Shown here: positions 17,358-27,541 of the stretch, piece by piece
How positions within the stretch are numbered: the first letter of the stretch is position 1
Layout: the number at the start of each line of letters is the position of its first letter
Source: Rhodopseudomonas palustris
GTDB taxonomy: Bacteria; Pseudomonadota; Alphaproteobacteria; Rhizobiales; Xanthobacteraceae
Reading direction: 5' to 3'
DNA length: 64,000 nt
Assembly (NCBI RefSeq): GCF_034479375.1
Contig: NZ_CP140155.1
Coordinates: forward strand, 4,998,501-5,062,500
The notes under the pieces: generated by a model
What the model was told of the DNA's origin: nothing
Seen by the model: the letters and a program-made list of their open reading frames with translations, nothing else
Databases searched by the model: none
Position numbers and translations under genes: made by a program

Positions 17358-20183
17358 TCATTGCCCCAGCCGTTCGATCAGCGCCGGGGCGTGGACCTGG
17401 TCGGCCTTGTAGTTGCCGGTCAGGGTGTACATCACGATGTTGACGCCGGCGCGGAAGGCGAATTCGCGCTGGCGCGGCTCGCCCGGCGTCAGCGGCAGCA
17501 TCGGCTGGCCGTCGGGGCGCATCGCCCAGGCGCCGGCCAGATCGTTCGAGGTAATGATGATCGGCGACACGCCGTCGCCGCCACGCGCCGGGCGCGCATT
17601 GTCCTCGTCGTCGTTCTCGCGCGGCAGGGTTTCCACCCAGGTCTCGCCGGAGGTGAAGCGGCCGGGGAAGTCGCGCAGCAGATAGAAGGTCTTGGTCAGC
17701 ACGTGCTCGCGCGGCACCGGTTCGAGTTCGGGAACGTCGAGCGACGACAGCACGTTGCGCAGCGTCAGCATGCCGGGCGTCTGCGACGCGCCGTTCGTGC
17801 CGGCGGGCGCCTCGATCGCGTCGCGGGTGTCGAAGATCACCGTGCCGCCCTGCTTCATGTAGGCGCCGATCTTGTCGAGCGCGTCCTGCGGCGGCTTCGG
17901 CGCGCCCGCGATCACCGGCCAGTAGATCAGCGGGAAGAACGACAATTCGTCGCGCGCCGGATCGATGCCGATCGGCTCGCCGGCTTCCAGCGCGGTGCGC
18001 TGCGCCAGAAACAGCGTCAGCCCGTTCATCCCGGCTTTGACGATCGAATCGACGTCGGCATTGCCGGTGATCACGTAGGCCAGATGCGTCTGCGACGTCG
18101 CCTTGATGGCGAACTCGTCCTTGGGGCCGTCGGCACGAGACGGCCACGGCGCAGCGGCGAGCGGCATCGCGAGCAGCAGTGCCAGCGCCGCGGTGGCGGT
18201 GCGGCGGCGGCGCATCATCAGCGCGGCGAGGCCGCCGCCGAGCAGCGCCACGATCAGCGCGTCGAGCCCGAACAGGCCGAGCGCGGAAGCGAGCAGCATG
18301 CCGCGCAGGTCGCGCGGCTCCGCGTTGGTGTAGTTCGCCCGCCGCGCATTGATCGCCGCGGTGTCGAGCGGGGCGATGCGGTCGGCGCTCGCCAGTGCAT
18401 TCACTGCCAGCGGACCGTCGGCCGGGCCGTAGAAGCCGGGCGGATGATCGGCGCTGCCGCGGTCGCGATAGTCGGTCGGGATCGGCTTGGCCGAGGCCGG
18501 CGGCGGTCCGAACGCGCCGAAGCCGTCGAGTGTCCGCAGCGGCGCCACCGTTTCTGCGGCATTGGCCTCGGCGGCGACGCCGGCGCCCGGCGTCGAGGTG
18601 TAGCCGGACATGTCGACCAGCCGCCGCAGCATTTCGACGAAGGTGCCGGACATCGGCAGATCCGACCAGCGCATGTCGGCGCTGACGTGGAACAGTGTCA
18701 CCAGCCCCTTGCCGCGATGCTCGCCGGTGACCAGCGGTGTGCCGTCGGCGAGCGAGGCCCAACTCTTCGCCGACAACGCGGCATCGGGTTCGGCCAGCAC
18801 CTGACGGTTGACGGTCACGTCGGTCGGCACCGCGATGCCCGCGAACGGCCCGTCTGCGGCGAAAGACGCGAGATGCTGCGGCTTCTCCCAGGTCAGGCTG
18901 CCGCCGAGGCTGCGGCCGCCATGGCGAAGCTTCACCGGCACCAGATCGTCCTCGGCCTGACGCGCGAGGCGCGGGCCGGCGAACCGCACCAATACGCCGC
19001 CCTGTTCGATCCAGGCGTCGAGTCGCTGGCGCAGTTCCGGTGACAGCGCGCCGACATCGGCCATCACCATCATCGGCAGCTTCTGATCGAGAAACTGGGT
19101 GATCACCTGCTGCGGCGCGGCGCGGTCGCCCAGTCGCACATCGGCGAACGGCGACAGCGCGCGGGCGAGATAGAAGGTCGGCGCCAGCAGCGGCTGCGCG
19201 GTGTCGGTGCTGGCGCCGGAGACGATGCCGATGGCGCGGCGGCGCCAGCGTTTGTCGAGCAACTGCACCGCGCCCGCGGAGCGTTCGCCGGCGATCTCGA
19301 GTCGCGCGATGTCGTTGCGCAGTTCGACCGGCAGTTCAAATGCCGCGTCGGTCTCACGATCGAGCGGCGGAAAGTTGAAACGGGCTTCGCCGATCGGCGC
19401 GCCCTTGGCGTCGAGCGCGCGCACCGTGCCGGTGTCGATGCCGCCGGCCTGCGCGCGCAGCACCTTCACGGTCATCTTGGCGGCGGCGTTCTCGGCGGCG
19501 GCGAGCGCATGCGCCGGCGGCGCGCCGCCCTCGACGATGGTGACGCTGCGGTCCTGCACAAGCTTGTTCAGGCCCTCGACGAATTCGCCGCCGCGGCCGG
19601 TGTCGACGCCGTCGGTCAGCCAGACCACCTCGGCGTCGCCCACGGCTTTCAGAAAGCGCGCGATCGGCGGCAGCGCCTCGATGCGCTCGACCGCATAGGG
19701 TTTCGGCGAAAGCTGGCGCAGCGACACCCGCGCGGTGCCGGCCGGCATCAGCGTCGGATCGCGGGTCGCCTCCGACAGCGGCGCCAGTGCGACCGCCCGG
19801 CTCGTGCTGTCCGCCTCGGCGATCAACTCGTCCGCGGCCTTGATCCGCATCTCCCAGTTCGCCGCCGAACTCCAGCCGTCGTCGAGCAGGATCAAGAGCG
19901 GCCCGCGGCTGTTGCCCGCTGCGGTCTGCGGATTCCAGATCGGGCCGGCCAGCGCGATGATCACCAGCGCGGCGGCGAGCATCCGCAGCGCGGTCAGCCA
20001 CCACGGCGTCCGCGACGGGGTTTCTTCTTTCGGCGCGATCTCGAACAGCAGCCGGGTCGGCGGGAAGTCGATCCGGCGCGGCCGCGGCGGCGTCACGCGT
20101 AGCAGCCACCACAGCGCCGGCAGCGCCAGCAGGCCGAGCAGCAGCAGCGGTTGGGCGAAGGACAAAGGCAGACCGCCGATCAT
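17358..20183 (-). CDS. DUF4159 membrane protein with BatA-type N-terminus
   Basis: A 941-aa protein. The N-terminus (FAQPLLLLGLLALPALWWLL, then a second hydrophobic segment near 60-80) is the BatA/aerotolerance-type anchor. The large middle is probably extracytoplasmic and includes a LLDDG VWA-like stretch. A pair of hydrophobic segments lies near 640-700. The C-terminal 220 residues (from DEFAIKATSQTH) match DUF4159. The start ATG overlaps the DUF58 stop (ATGA). Its function is not known. The operon type is linked in other bacteria to envelope stress or to chaperoning of VWA partners by MoxR. Confidence 0.85.
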   Translation of the reverse strand: MIGGLPLSFAQPLLLLGLLALPALWWLLRVTPPRPRRIDFPPTRLLFEIAPKEETPSRTPWWLTALRMLAAALVIIALAGPIWNPQTAAGNSRGPLLILLDDGWSSAANWEMRIKAADELIAEADSTSRAVALAPLSEATRDPTLMPAGTARVSLRQLSPKPYAVERIEALPPIARFLKAVGDAEVVWLTDGVDTGRGGEFVEGLNKLVQDRSVTIVEGGAPPAHALAAAENAAAKMTVKVLRAQAGGIDTGTVRALDAKGAPIGEARFNFPPLDRETDAAFELPVELRNDIARLEIAGERSAGAVQLLDKRWRRRAIGIVSGASTDTAQPLLAPTFYLARALSPFADVRLGDRAAPQQVITQFLDQKLPMMVMADVGALSPELRQRLDAWIEQGGVLVRFAGPRLARQAEDDLVPVKLRHGGRSLGGSLTWEKPQHLASFAADGPFAGIAVPTDVTVNRQVLAEPDAALSAKSWASLADGTPLVTGEHRGKGLVTLFHVSADMRWSDLPMSGTFVEMLRRLVDMSGYTSTPGAGVAAEANAAETVAPLRTLDGFGAFGPPPASAKPIPTDYRDRGSADHPPGFYGPADGPLAVNALASADRIAPLDTAAINARRANYTNAEPRDLRGMLLASALGLFGLDALIVALLGGGLAALMMRRRRTATAALALLLAMPLAAAPWPSRADGPKDEFAIKATSQTHLAYVITGNADVDSIVKAGMNGLTLFLAQRTALEAGEPIGIDPARDELSFFPLIYWPVIAGAPKPPQDALDKIGAYMKQGGTVIFDTRDAIEAPAGTNGASQTPGMLTLRNVLSSLDVPELEPVPREHVLTKTFYLLRDFPGRFTSGETWVETLPRENDDEDNARPARGGDGVSPIIITSNDLAGAWAMRPDGQPMLPLTPGEPRQREFAFRAGVNIVMYTLTGNYKADQVHAPALIERLGQ

Positions 20184-21117
20184 GCGCCGAGCCCCGCTTT
20201 GACGCCGCGCTCGACGCCCTTGGCGGTGGTCATGCCGGCGTGCAGGAACAGCAGCAACTCGGCGGCCGAGCGGCTGGTGGTGTGGGTCGAGAACAGCCAG
20301 TCGAGCTTGCCGGTCTCGATCCGGATCTGGTCGCGATGCGCCGCGACCAGCGCGACGTAGTCGCTGGCCCAGGTCTCAGCGCGGCCGGCGGTGATCGCGC
20401 CGCCGCCTTCCGGCTCGACGAATTCGACGCGGCCGGAGAACGGAAAGCCCTCTTCCGCAGGATCGACCACCTGCACCAGCGAGCCGTGCGCGCCCGACGA
20501 CGACAGCCCGGCGAGCATCTTCTGGATCTCGCTGATCGGCGACCAGAAATCCGACAGCACCACAATCTCGGCCAGCGACGACGGCACGAAGGACGGCGGC
20601 AGGCTGTCGCGGGAGGTGGTGTCGTGCAGGATCGCCTGCGCCATCCGGTCGATCACGTTGCTGTTCGAGGTCGGGTTCATCAGCCCGGGAACGCCGACGC
20701 GTTCGCCGCCCGCGACGAGCAATTCGGCGAGCGCGAAGGTGACGATCAGCGCGCGTTCGAGCTTGCTGTCGCGAACGCCCTTGGACGCATAGGCCATCGA
20801 GGCGGAACGGTCCGGCCACAGCCACACGGTATGGGCGGCTTCCCATTCCAGCTCACGGACGTAGAGATGATCGTCGCGCGCCGAGCGGCGCCAGTCGACA
20901 TTCTGCGCCGGCTCGCCGGAGACGAAGCGGCGATACTGCCAGAAATTCTCGCCGGCGCCGGCGCGGCGGCGGCCGTGGAGGCCGTGGGTGACGTTGTTGG
21001 CGATGCGGCGCGCTTCGAGCATCAGACGCGGCAGCGACGCCGCCAGCGTGCGGCTTTCGCCATCCGCGCGTCGAACTGCCAGCGTCTCCTTGTTCGGTTG
21101 CTCGGGCGCCTGCGCCA

Positions 21118-21118
<1 letters not shown>
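20180..21118 (-). CDS. DUF58 domain-containing protein
   Basis: A 312-aa protein with the diagnostic DUF58 segment: the (F/W)xYRRFxxGExxxxVDWRxSAR pattern appears at about 60-80 as YRRFVSGEP and VDWRRSAR. DUF58 proteins have a VWA-like core and are almost always encoded beside MoxR ATPases. The start ATG at 21118 shares one base with the MoxR stop (TGATG). The stop overlaps the following gene start. The frame is also open far upstream through moxR, but that is shadow coding. Confidence 0.9.
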
Positions 21119-22116
<998 letters not shown>

Positions 22117-22261
22117 CCGGTCTCTCCTGTTCACGCTGGCCGTTCGACCAGTCCAACCCGGCTCGACGGCGGCAATCGTCCCGTCGCTGCCGGCTATGCT
22201 AGGCTGCCTGCTGCGGCGAAGCGAAGGCTATGGTTTTATTAGTCAAATCTATCCCCACATT

Positions 22262-22286
22262 ATGGGCATCGCGGATCGACGCCCAT
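22262..22286. promoter_or_regulatory. Inverted repeat between divergent moxR and the DUF1285 operon
   Basis: Arms atgggc / gcccat flank a 13-nt centre (atgggcatcgcggatcgacgcccat) in the 258-bp divergent promoter region. It could be an operator. There is no other evidence. Confidence 0.3.
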
Positions 22287-22374
22287 CACGATGTGGAGAG
22301 TTGAATCGCGCCGCACGGTGTCGAAGATGTGCAGCTATCGTGCCACTTCAGGAGATTGAGGGTCAGGGTAAACC

Positions 22375-22986
22375 ATGGCGAAGCAAGGGCAGAGCGCGAA
22401 CCGCAGCCTCGATGGATTGACCGAAGCCGCGCGGGTTGCGGCCGGCAAGACCGCGACAGGCAAAGGCCTGCCGCCGGTGCATTTGTGGAACCCGCCATTC
22501 TGCGGTGATCTCGACATGCGCATCGCCGGCGATGGAACCTGGTTCTATCTCGGTACGCCGATCGGACGGCCGGCGCTGGTGCGGCTTTTTTCGACGGTCC
22601 TGAAGCGAGAGAACGGCAAGCACTTCCTGGTGACGCCGGTCGAGAAGGTCGGGATCAAGGTCGACGATGCGCCGTTTCTGGCGGTCGAGATGGCGAAGGA
22701 CGAGGATACGCGCGGCCGATTGCTCCGCTTCCGCACCAATGTGGACGATTGGGTCGACTGCGACGCCGATCACCGGCTGAGGTTCGAGGCCGCGGAAGAC
22801 GGCGGGATGGTGCCTTATCTTCACGTTCGCGCCGATCTCTGGGCCAAGGTGACGCGGGCGTTGTATTACGATCTGGTTGACATCGGCGAGGAGCGGGTGG
22901 TCGATGGTCGTCCGAAGTTTGGAATTGCTTCCGGCGGCGCATTCTTCGCGATGGCCGATGCGGAGCAGATGAGGGAAGCACTTTGA
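22375..22986 (+). CDS. DUF1285 domain-containing protein
   Basis: A 203-aa conserved protein. Features typical of DUF1285 are the PPVHLWNPPFCGDLDMRI opening, LGTPIGRPALVRLFS, and VEKVGIKVDDAPF. Its biochemical role is unknown and it appears cytosolic. It leads a four-gene operon with overlapping stops and starts: NUDIX, DUF6111 and CCA-adding enzyme. The start ATG at 22375 follows a GGTCAGGG purine stretch. Confidence 0.88.
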   Translation: MAKQGQSANRSLDGLTEAARVAAGKTATGKGLPPVHLWNPPFCGDLDMRIAGDGTWFYLGTPIGRPALVRLFSTVLKRENGKHFLVTPVEKVGIKVDDAPFLAVEMAKDEDTRGRLLRFRTNVDDWVDCDADHRLRFEAAEDGGMVPYLHVRADLWAKVTRALYYDLVDIGEERVVDGRPKFGIASGGAFFAMADAEQMREAL

Positions 22987-23660
22987 ACGGGCCGATGATG
23001 GGGATCGAGTCTGCCCCGGGCAGCATCAGTTCGGCCGACTTCTTCGATCGCGCGCTGCGGCGGTTGCGGTTCGACGTGCCGCCGGCGCTGACGGACGCCA
23101 GCGTCATCCCCGACAGCGGCGATCACGGCACCGACCGGATGCTGCGTCTGATCGCGGAGGAGCGGCCGATCCGCCCGGCCGCGGTACTGATTCCGGTGAT
23201 CGAGCACGCCGAGCCGACCGTTCTGCTGACGATGCGCGCCGCGCATCTCAACGATCATGCCGGGCAGATCGCGTTTCCCGGCGGCAAGATCGACGCCACC
23301 GACAATTCGCCGCTCGACGCCGCGCTGCGCGAGGCGGAGGAGGAGATCGGTCTCGACCGCTCCTATGTCGAGCCGATCGGCTATCTCGATGTCTACGGCA
23401 CCGGCTTCGGCTTTCGCATTTTGCCGACCGTGGCGCGGGTGCGGCCCGGCTTCGAACTGACCATCAACAAATCGGAAGTCGACGACGCTTTCGAGGTGCC
23501 GCTGTCGTTTCTCATGAATCCGGGCAATCACCAATTGCACAGCAAGGAATTCCGCGGCGCGCAGCGCTCCTACTACGCGATGCCGTTCGCCGAGCGTTAC
23601 ATCTGGGGCGCGACCGCGGGTATCTTGCGGGTTTTGTATGAACGGATTTGCCTGCCATGA
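22983..23660 (+). CDS. NUDIX hydrolase, CoA pyrophosphatase (NudL-like)
   Basis: A 225-aa NUDIX enzyme predicted to hydrolyse CoA or acyl-CoA to 3',5'-ADP and phosphopantetheine. The NUDIX box has the NudL spacing (FPGGKID, then ALREAEEEIGL), so the metal-binding REAEEE residues are intact. A NudL-type motif also precedes the box (LLTMRAAHLNDHAGQ). I take the TTG at 22983 as start, overlapping the DUF1285 stop, because GAGGGA ends about 7 nt upstream. ATG codons at 22995 and 22998 are alternatives. The stop overlaps the next gene (ATGA). Confidence 0.88.
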   Translation: MNGPMMGIESAPGSISSADFFDRALRRLRFDVPPALTDASVIPDSGDHGTDRMLRLIAEERPIRPAAVLIPVIEHAEPTVLLTMRAAHLNDHAGQIAFPGGKIDATDNSPLDAALREAEEEIGLDRSYVEPIGYLDVYGTGFGFRILPTVARVRPGFELTINKSEVDDAFEVPLSFLMNPGNHQLHSKEFRGAQRSYYAMPFAERYIWGATAGILRVLYERICLP

Positions 23661-23920
23661 TCCGTGCTGTCCTGACTGAAGTCGCGATCTTCCTGATCCC
23701 TTTCATCCTCTACGCGACCTACCTGGTGATCACGCGCTCGGCGCTGACGCATCGTTCGTCCTGGCCGTTCCGTATCGTCGCCTGGCTGCTGATTTCGGCG
23801 CTGGCTCTGGTGATCCTCAGCCTGCTGCTGCTGGTTCACTATTCCGGCGCGCCGCCGGGAGCGACTTATGTGCCGGCGCATATCGAGGACGGCCGCCTCG
23901 TCCCCGGAGTCGAAAAATGA
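23657..23920 (+). CDS. Small inner-membrane protein, DUF6111
   Basis: An 87-aa protein with two membrane segments (about 2-24 and 38-60) and a short hydrophilic C-terminus (GATYVPAHIEDGRLVPG). It matches the DUF6111 family that usually sits between the NUDIX gene and the CCA-adding enzyme gene in Rhizobiales. Function unknown. It overlaps both neighbours by four bases (ATGA), so expression is tightly coupled. Confidence 0.85.
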   Translation: MIRAVLTEVAIFLIPFILYATYLVITRSALTHRSSWPFRIVAWLLISALALVILSLLLLVHYSGAPPGATYVPAHIEDGRLVPGVEK

Positions 23921-25173
23921 CCGGGAGGGTGGTGCGTGCCGACGCGCCGTGGCTGCATGCCGGCCCGGCCGCGCAGGTTCTCGCCCTGCTCAACGACGAT
24001 GGCGAAGAAGCCCGTGTGGTCGGAGGCGCGGTGCGCAATGCGCTGTTAAAGCTGCCGATCGGCGATGTCGACATCGCCACCACCGCTCGGCCCGACGAAG
24101 TCGTTCGCCGCGCCCGGGCCGCCGGCATCAAGGCGGTGCCGACCGGGATCGAACACGGCACCGTGACGCTGGTGCTGGATGGCCACGGCTTCGAGGTCAC
24201 TACGCTGCGCGAGGATGTCGAGACCTTCGGCCGCAAGGCCAAGGTCGCGTTCGGCCGCGACTGGATGCGCGACGCGCAGCGCCGCGATTTCACCATCAAC
24301 GGGCTGTCGGTGTCGGCCGACGGCGTGGTGCACGACTATGTCGGCGGCCTGGACGACATCGCCGCGCGGCGGGTGCGGTTCATCGGCGATCCGGACCAGC
24401 GCATCGCAGAAGACTACCTGCGCATCCTGCGCTTCTTCCGCATCCATGCCGCCTACGGCGTCGGCGCGCCGGAACGCGACGGCGCTCTCGCCTGCATCCG
24501 CGGTCGCGCCGGGCTCGCGACGCTATCGGCCGAGCGGATGCGGATGGAGATGCTGAAGTTGATGGTGGCTGACGGCGCGCTCGCCTCGGTCGAGGCCATG
24601 GCGGACGGCGGCCTGCTGCTCGCGGTGCTCGGCGGCGTGACCTACCCCGGAACATTCGCGGCGATGATCGGTGCGGAGCAGGCGCTCGGTCTCGATCCCG
24701 ATCCGGTGCGGCGGCTCGGCGCGCTCGCGGTCGCGGTCACCGAGGACGCCAAGCGGCTGACGCAGCGGCTGCGGCTGTCGAACGCCGAGAGCAAGCGGCT
24801 CGACTCGATGGGGCATCGCTGGTGGCGGCTTGCCGGGATGGACGAGGCGACCGCGCGACGCCGGCTGTACCGGCTCGGCGAGCCGCGCTTTCACGATCGC
24901 ATGATGCTGGCCTGGGCGCGGGCCGGGCGCCATGCCGATCCGGCGCCGTGGCGGAACCTGATCGCCCTCCCGCAGCGCTGGCGCGCGCCGGGATTCCCGT
25001 TGAAAGCCGCCGATTTCATCGCTCGCGGCTTCGCCGCGGGGCCGGCGCTCGGCCATGTCCTCACGCTGGCGGAAGATGCCTGGCTTGCCGCGGACTTTCC
25101 GGTCGAGGCGGAGCGGCTGCAAACGATCGCCGACCAGACCGCGGCGCGGTTCGCGCGCGATCATTTGCTGTAG
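23917..25173 (+). CDS. cca: CCA tRNA nucleotidyltransferase
   Basis: A class II tRNA nucleotidyltransferase of 418 aa that adds or repairs the 3' CCA of tRNAs. The nucleotidyltransferase core is intact: GGAVRN and DVDIATTA (metal-binding Asp pair), then RRDFTING and the basic ERMRMEM helix. Poly(A) polymerase is the close relative. The CCA-type RRDFTINGL and the context of a single such gene favour CCA addition. It ends the overlapped four-gene operon. No terminator-like hairpin is evident directly after the stop. Confidence 0.92.
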   Translation: MTGRVVRADAPWLHAGPAAQVLALLNDDGEEARVVGGAVRNALLKLPIGDVDIATTARPDEVVRRARAAGIKAVPTGIEHGTVTLVLDGHGFEVTTLREDVETFGRKAKVAFGRDWMRDAQRRDFTINGLSVSADGVVHDYVGGLDDIAARRVRFIGDPDQRIAEDYLRILRFFRIHAAYGVGAPERDGALACIRGRAGLATLSAERMRMEMLKLMVADGALASVEAMADGGLLLAVLGGVTYPGTFAAMIGAEQALGLDPDPVRRLGALAVAVTEDAKRLTQRLRLSNAESKRLDSMGHRWWRLAGMDEATARRRLYRLGEPRFHDRMMLAWARAGRHADPAPWRNLIALPQRWRAPGFPLKAADFIARGFAAGPALGHVLTLAEDAWLAADFPVEAERLQTIADQTAARFARDHLL

Positions 25174-25250
25174 CCGATCCCGAGAATCGCGGCCCTCGAC
25201 GCTAGCCGGCGGCCGCGAAATCTCGGGGAGAACGCAATGGACCGACGGCG

Positions 25251-25502
25251 TCAGGCGACCTTGCCGGACTCGGCGTCGTCCTTGGCGCCGTCCTCATCCT
25301 CATCCTCATCCTCATCGTCCTCGCTCTCGTCCTCGTCGCCGATGTCGATCGCTTCGAGCACGGCGAGCGGCAGGCTCTCGCGGAACAGATCGCCTTCCTC
25401 ACCCATCCACACGCACACCACCTCGTCGGCGCGGGCTTCCGCCACCGTCATCGCCTGGCCGCCGGATTTCAGAATCACGACGTCGCCCGCCTTAAAGTCC
25501 AT
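25251..25502 (-). CDS. DUF2158 small protein with acidic repeat tail
   Basis: An 83-aa protein. The N-terminal half (FKAGDVVILKSGGQAMTV ... VVCVWM) is the DUF2158/YodC fold, an SH3-like small domain. The C-terminal third is almost pure Asp/Glu (about 57-72), encoded by four perfect tandem hexamers plus imperfect ones (25291-25320). The repeat could expand or shrink by slippage without shifting frame. Function unknown. It is convergent with cca. Confidence 0.85.
   Translation of the reverse strand: MDFKAGDVVILKSGGQAMTVAEARADEVVCVWMGEEGDLFRESLPLAVLEAIDIGDEDESEDDEDEDEDEDGAKDDAESGKVA
25291..25314. repeat. Tandem hexanucleotide repeat (4 perfect copies of TCCTCA)
   Basis: Four head-to-tail TCCTCA units lie inside the DUF2158 gene and encode Glu-Asp pairs. 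Further imperfect units follow to about 25340. Confidence 0.9.
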
Positions 25503-25595
25503 GTTTGGCTCCCGCTGGAAGTGTTGATCATGCGGCGGAGCCTAGCGGGCCGTCGTGACAGCCCGATCACGGTGATGCGGGCCCGGCGCCCGGGG

Positions 25596-26228
25596 CTACC
25601 TGATCCCGATCACCTTGTGGGTCTGGACGCTGAGCCGCCATTGCGGATGGCGCAGGCAGTAGTCGATCGCCTCGCGGGTGTTGTCCTCCCGCCCGGGGCC
25701 GTCCATCGGCTGTAGCGAGAACCGCTCGAAGGCGAGACCCTGGAACTGGTCGGGCAGGGCGCCCGGCTGCGGGTAGACCAGTTTGAGCTCATTGCCGCAC
25801 TGCACGCGCAGCGGCGCGCCGGCCTTCGGACTGACACAAAGCCAATCAATTCCGAGAGGTGGTTCGATCGTACCGTTAGTTTCGACGCCGATTGCGAAAC
25901 CCTGCTTGTGCAGTGCATCAATTAGTTTCGGGTCGAGCTGCAGCAGCGGCTCGCCGCCGGTGATCACTACGTAGCGGTCCAGATCGTCGCCCGCCCATTG
26001 CGCCGCAATGGTGGTGGCGAGCTGATCGGCGTCGGCGTAGCGGCCGCCCAGCGTGCCGTCGGTGCCGACGAAGTCGGTGTCGCAGAATTTGCAGACCGCC
26101 AGATCGCGATCCTGCTCGCGGCCCGTCCACAGATTGCATCCTGCGAATCTGCAGAACACCGAGGCGCGTCCGGCATGCGCGCCCTCGCCCTGCAGGGTCA
26201 GGAAGATCTCTTTGACCGCATAGCTCAA
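25596..26228 (-). CDS. queE: 7-carboxy-7-deazaguanine synthase QueE
   Basis: A radical SAM enzyme of queuosine/7-deazaguanine synthesis that contracts the ring of 6-carboxytetrahydropterin. The 210-aa protein shows the QueE-type cluster motif C31-x14-C46-x2-C49 (replacing the usual CxxxCxxC) and the GGEP motif in VVITGGEPLLQ. The N-terminal LTLQGEG is typical. No other que genes are in the window. It lies 11 bp downstream of trmL, so the two tRNA-modification genes probably share a transcript. Confidence 0.95.
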   Translation of the reverse strand: MSYAVKEIFLTLQGEGAHAGRASVFCRFAGCNLWTGREQDRDLAVCKFCDTDFVGTDGTLGGRYADADQLATTIAAQWAGDDLDRYVVITGGEPLLQLDPKLIDALHKQGFAIGVETNGTIEPPLGIDWLCVSPKAGAPLRVQCGNELKLVYPQPGALPDQFQGLAFERFSLQPMDGPGREDNTREAIDYCLRHPQWRLSVQTHKVIGIR

Positions 26229-26239
26229 CGCGTTGTCCT

Positions 26240-26692
26240 TTACTCGTATCGGGTCTGCCGGAGCGCCTCGCCGACCACCAGCGCGGCGGCCATCGCGACG
26301 TTGAGCGAGCGCATCTCCGGTTGCATCGGGATCACCACCTGCGCATCGGTCGCATCGGCGACTTGTTGCGGCACGCCAGCGCTTTCTCGCCCCAGTAGCA
26401 GCACGTCAGTGGATCGGTAACGCTGTTGGAGATAAGGCGTTACGCCTTTCGTTGTAAGCAAAATCACCCGGCAGTCAGCGTCTTTCCTCCATTGCTCGAA
26501 TTTTGACCATGAATCGTGCCGGACGATGGTGATCTGATCGAGATAGTCCATTCCCGCACGGCGGAAATGCCGATCCGAGGTGGGAAATCCGGCGGGCTCG
26601 ATGATGTGAGCTTCGACGTTCAAACAGGCGCAAAACCGAAGCAGAGTCCCGGTATTCTGAGGAATGTCGGGCTGGTACAGGGCGATCCGCAT
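26240..26692 (-). CDS. trmL: tRNA (cytidine/uridine(34)-2'-O)-methyltransferase TrmL
   Basis: A 150-aa SPOUT methyltransferase that ribose-methylates the wobble position of leucine tRNAs. It begins with the TrmL hallmark MRIALYQPDIPQNTGT. The SPOUT knot motifs GRESAGVP and IPMQPEMRSLNVA are intact. It lacks extra domains, as expected. It is followed at once by queE, another wobble-position pathway gene. Confidence 0.95.
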   Translation of the reverse strand: MRIALYQPDIPQNTGTLLRFCACLNVEAHIIEPAGFPTSDRHFRRAGMDYLDQITIVRHDSWSKFEQWRKDADCRVILLTTKGVTPYLQQRYRSTDVLLLGRESAGVPQQVADATDAQVVIPMQPEMRSLNVAMAAALVVGEALRQTRYE

Positions 26693-26967
26693 TCCGTAAT
26701 GCTCCCAAGCAACTGAATCCTAACTCGCACTGTGCACGACAACTCGTCCGAATTGTTATGGCTGCGCTGATTAGCCCTTCGCGGGCTTGCGCTCTACCGG
26801 CAAGGGTGCCAATAGATCGATTCTGAACTGTCTGTTTCTACCTGACCGGCTGTGATAGCGGCCAAGGGATGCGTGGGCTGCGGACTTCGGCGGCCCGCCT
26901 TCGGACGATCGTTTCGCATCTTGCCGAGACCGCTTCGCCGGCCGCAGATATGAAAGGGCTTTGGATC

Positions 26968-27495
26968 GTGACGACAGAGACTTCGGCGGAACCGACGCGC
27001 CGTGATTTTCTCTATATCGCAACCGGCGCTGTGGCCGCAGTCGGCGCAGCAGCGGCCGTGTGGCCGTTCATCGCCCAGATGAACCCGGACGCATCGACCA
27101 TCGCCGCCGGGGCGCCGATCGAAGTCGATCTGACTCCGATCGCCGAAGGGCAGGACATCAAGGTGTTCTGGCGCGGCCAGCCGATCTTCGTCATGAACCG
27201 CACGCAGAAGCAGGTCGACGAAGCGCGTGCGGTGAAATTGTCGGCGCTGCCCGATCCGCAGACCGATGAAGAGCGCACCAAGGCAGGACACGAGAAGTGG
27301 CTCGTGGTCGTCGGCATCTGCACCCATCTGGGCTGCATTCCGATCGCGCATGAAGGTCTGTTCGACGGCTTCTTCTGCCCCTGCCACGGTTCGCAATACG
27401 ACAGCTCCGGCCGCATCCGGCAGGGGCCCGCGCCGCTGAACCTGCCGATTCCGCCCTACCAATTCGTCTCCGACACCAAAATCCAGATCGGCTGA
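26968..27495 (+). CDS. fbcF: Rieske iron-sulfur subunit of cytochrome bc1
   Basis: The 2Fe-2S subunit of ubiquinol-cytochrome c reductase, 175 aa. A twin-arginine signal/anchor (TRRDFLYIATG, hydrophobic to about 35) targets it to the membrane. The cluster-binding boxes CTHLGC and CPCHGS are intact. I choose the GTG at 26968, because AAAGGG lies 9 nt upstream and the resulting N-terminus (TTETSAEPTRRDF) fits known relatives. An ATG at 26950 would add six residues and lacks a ribosome site. It is followed after 46 bp by fbcH. Confidence 0.95.
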   Translation: MTTETSAEPTRRDFLYIATGAVAAVGAAAAVWPFIAQMNPDASTIAAGAPIEVDLTPIAEGQDIKVFWRGQPIFVMNRTQKQVDEARAVKLSALPDPQTDEERTKAGHEKWLVVVGICTHLGCIPIAHEGLFDGFFCPCHGSQYDSSGRIRQGPAPLNLPIPPYQFVSDTKIQIG

Positions 27496-27541
27496 CGCCC
27501 TTCCGACCAGCGTCGCTATATCCCATGCTTAGGATCGCATC

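Noticed and set aside
25291..25320. Short tandem repeats, considered as CRISPR
   Set aside because: The units are 6 bp with no spacers and lie in a coding frame for an acidic tail.
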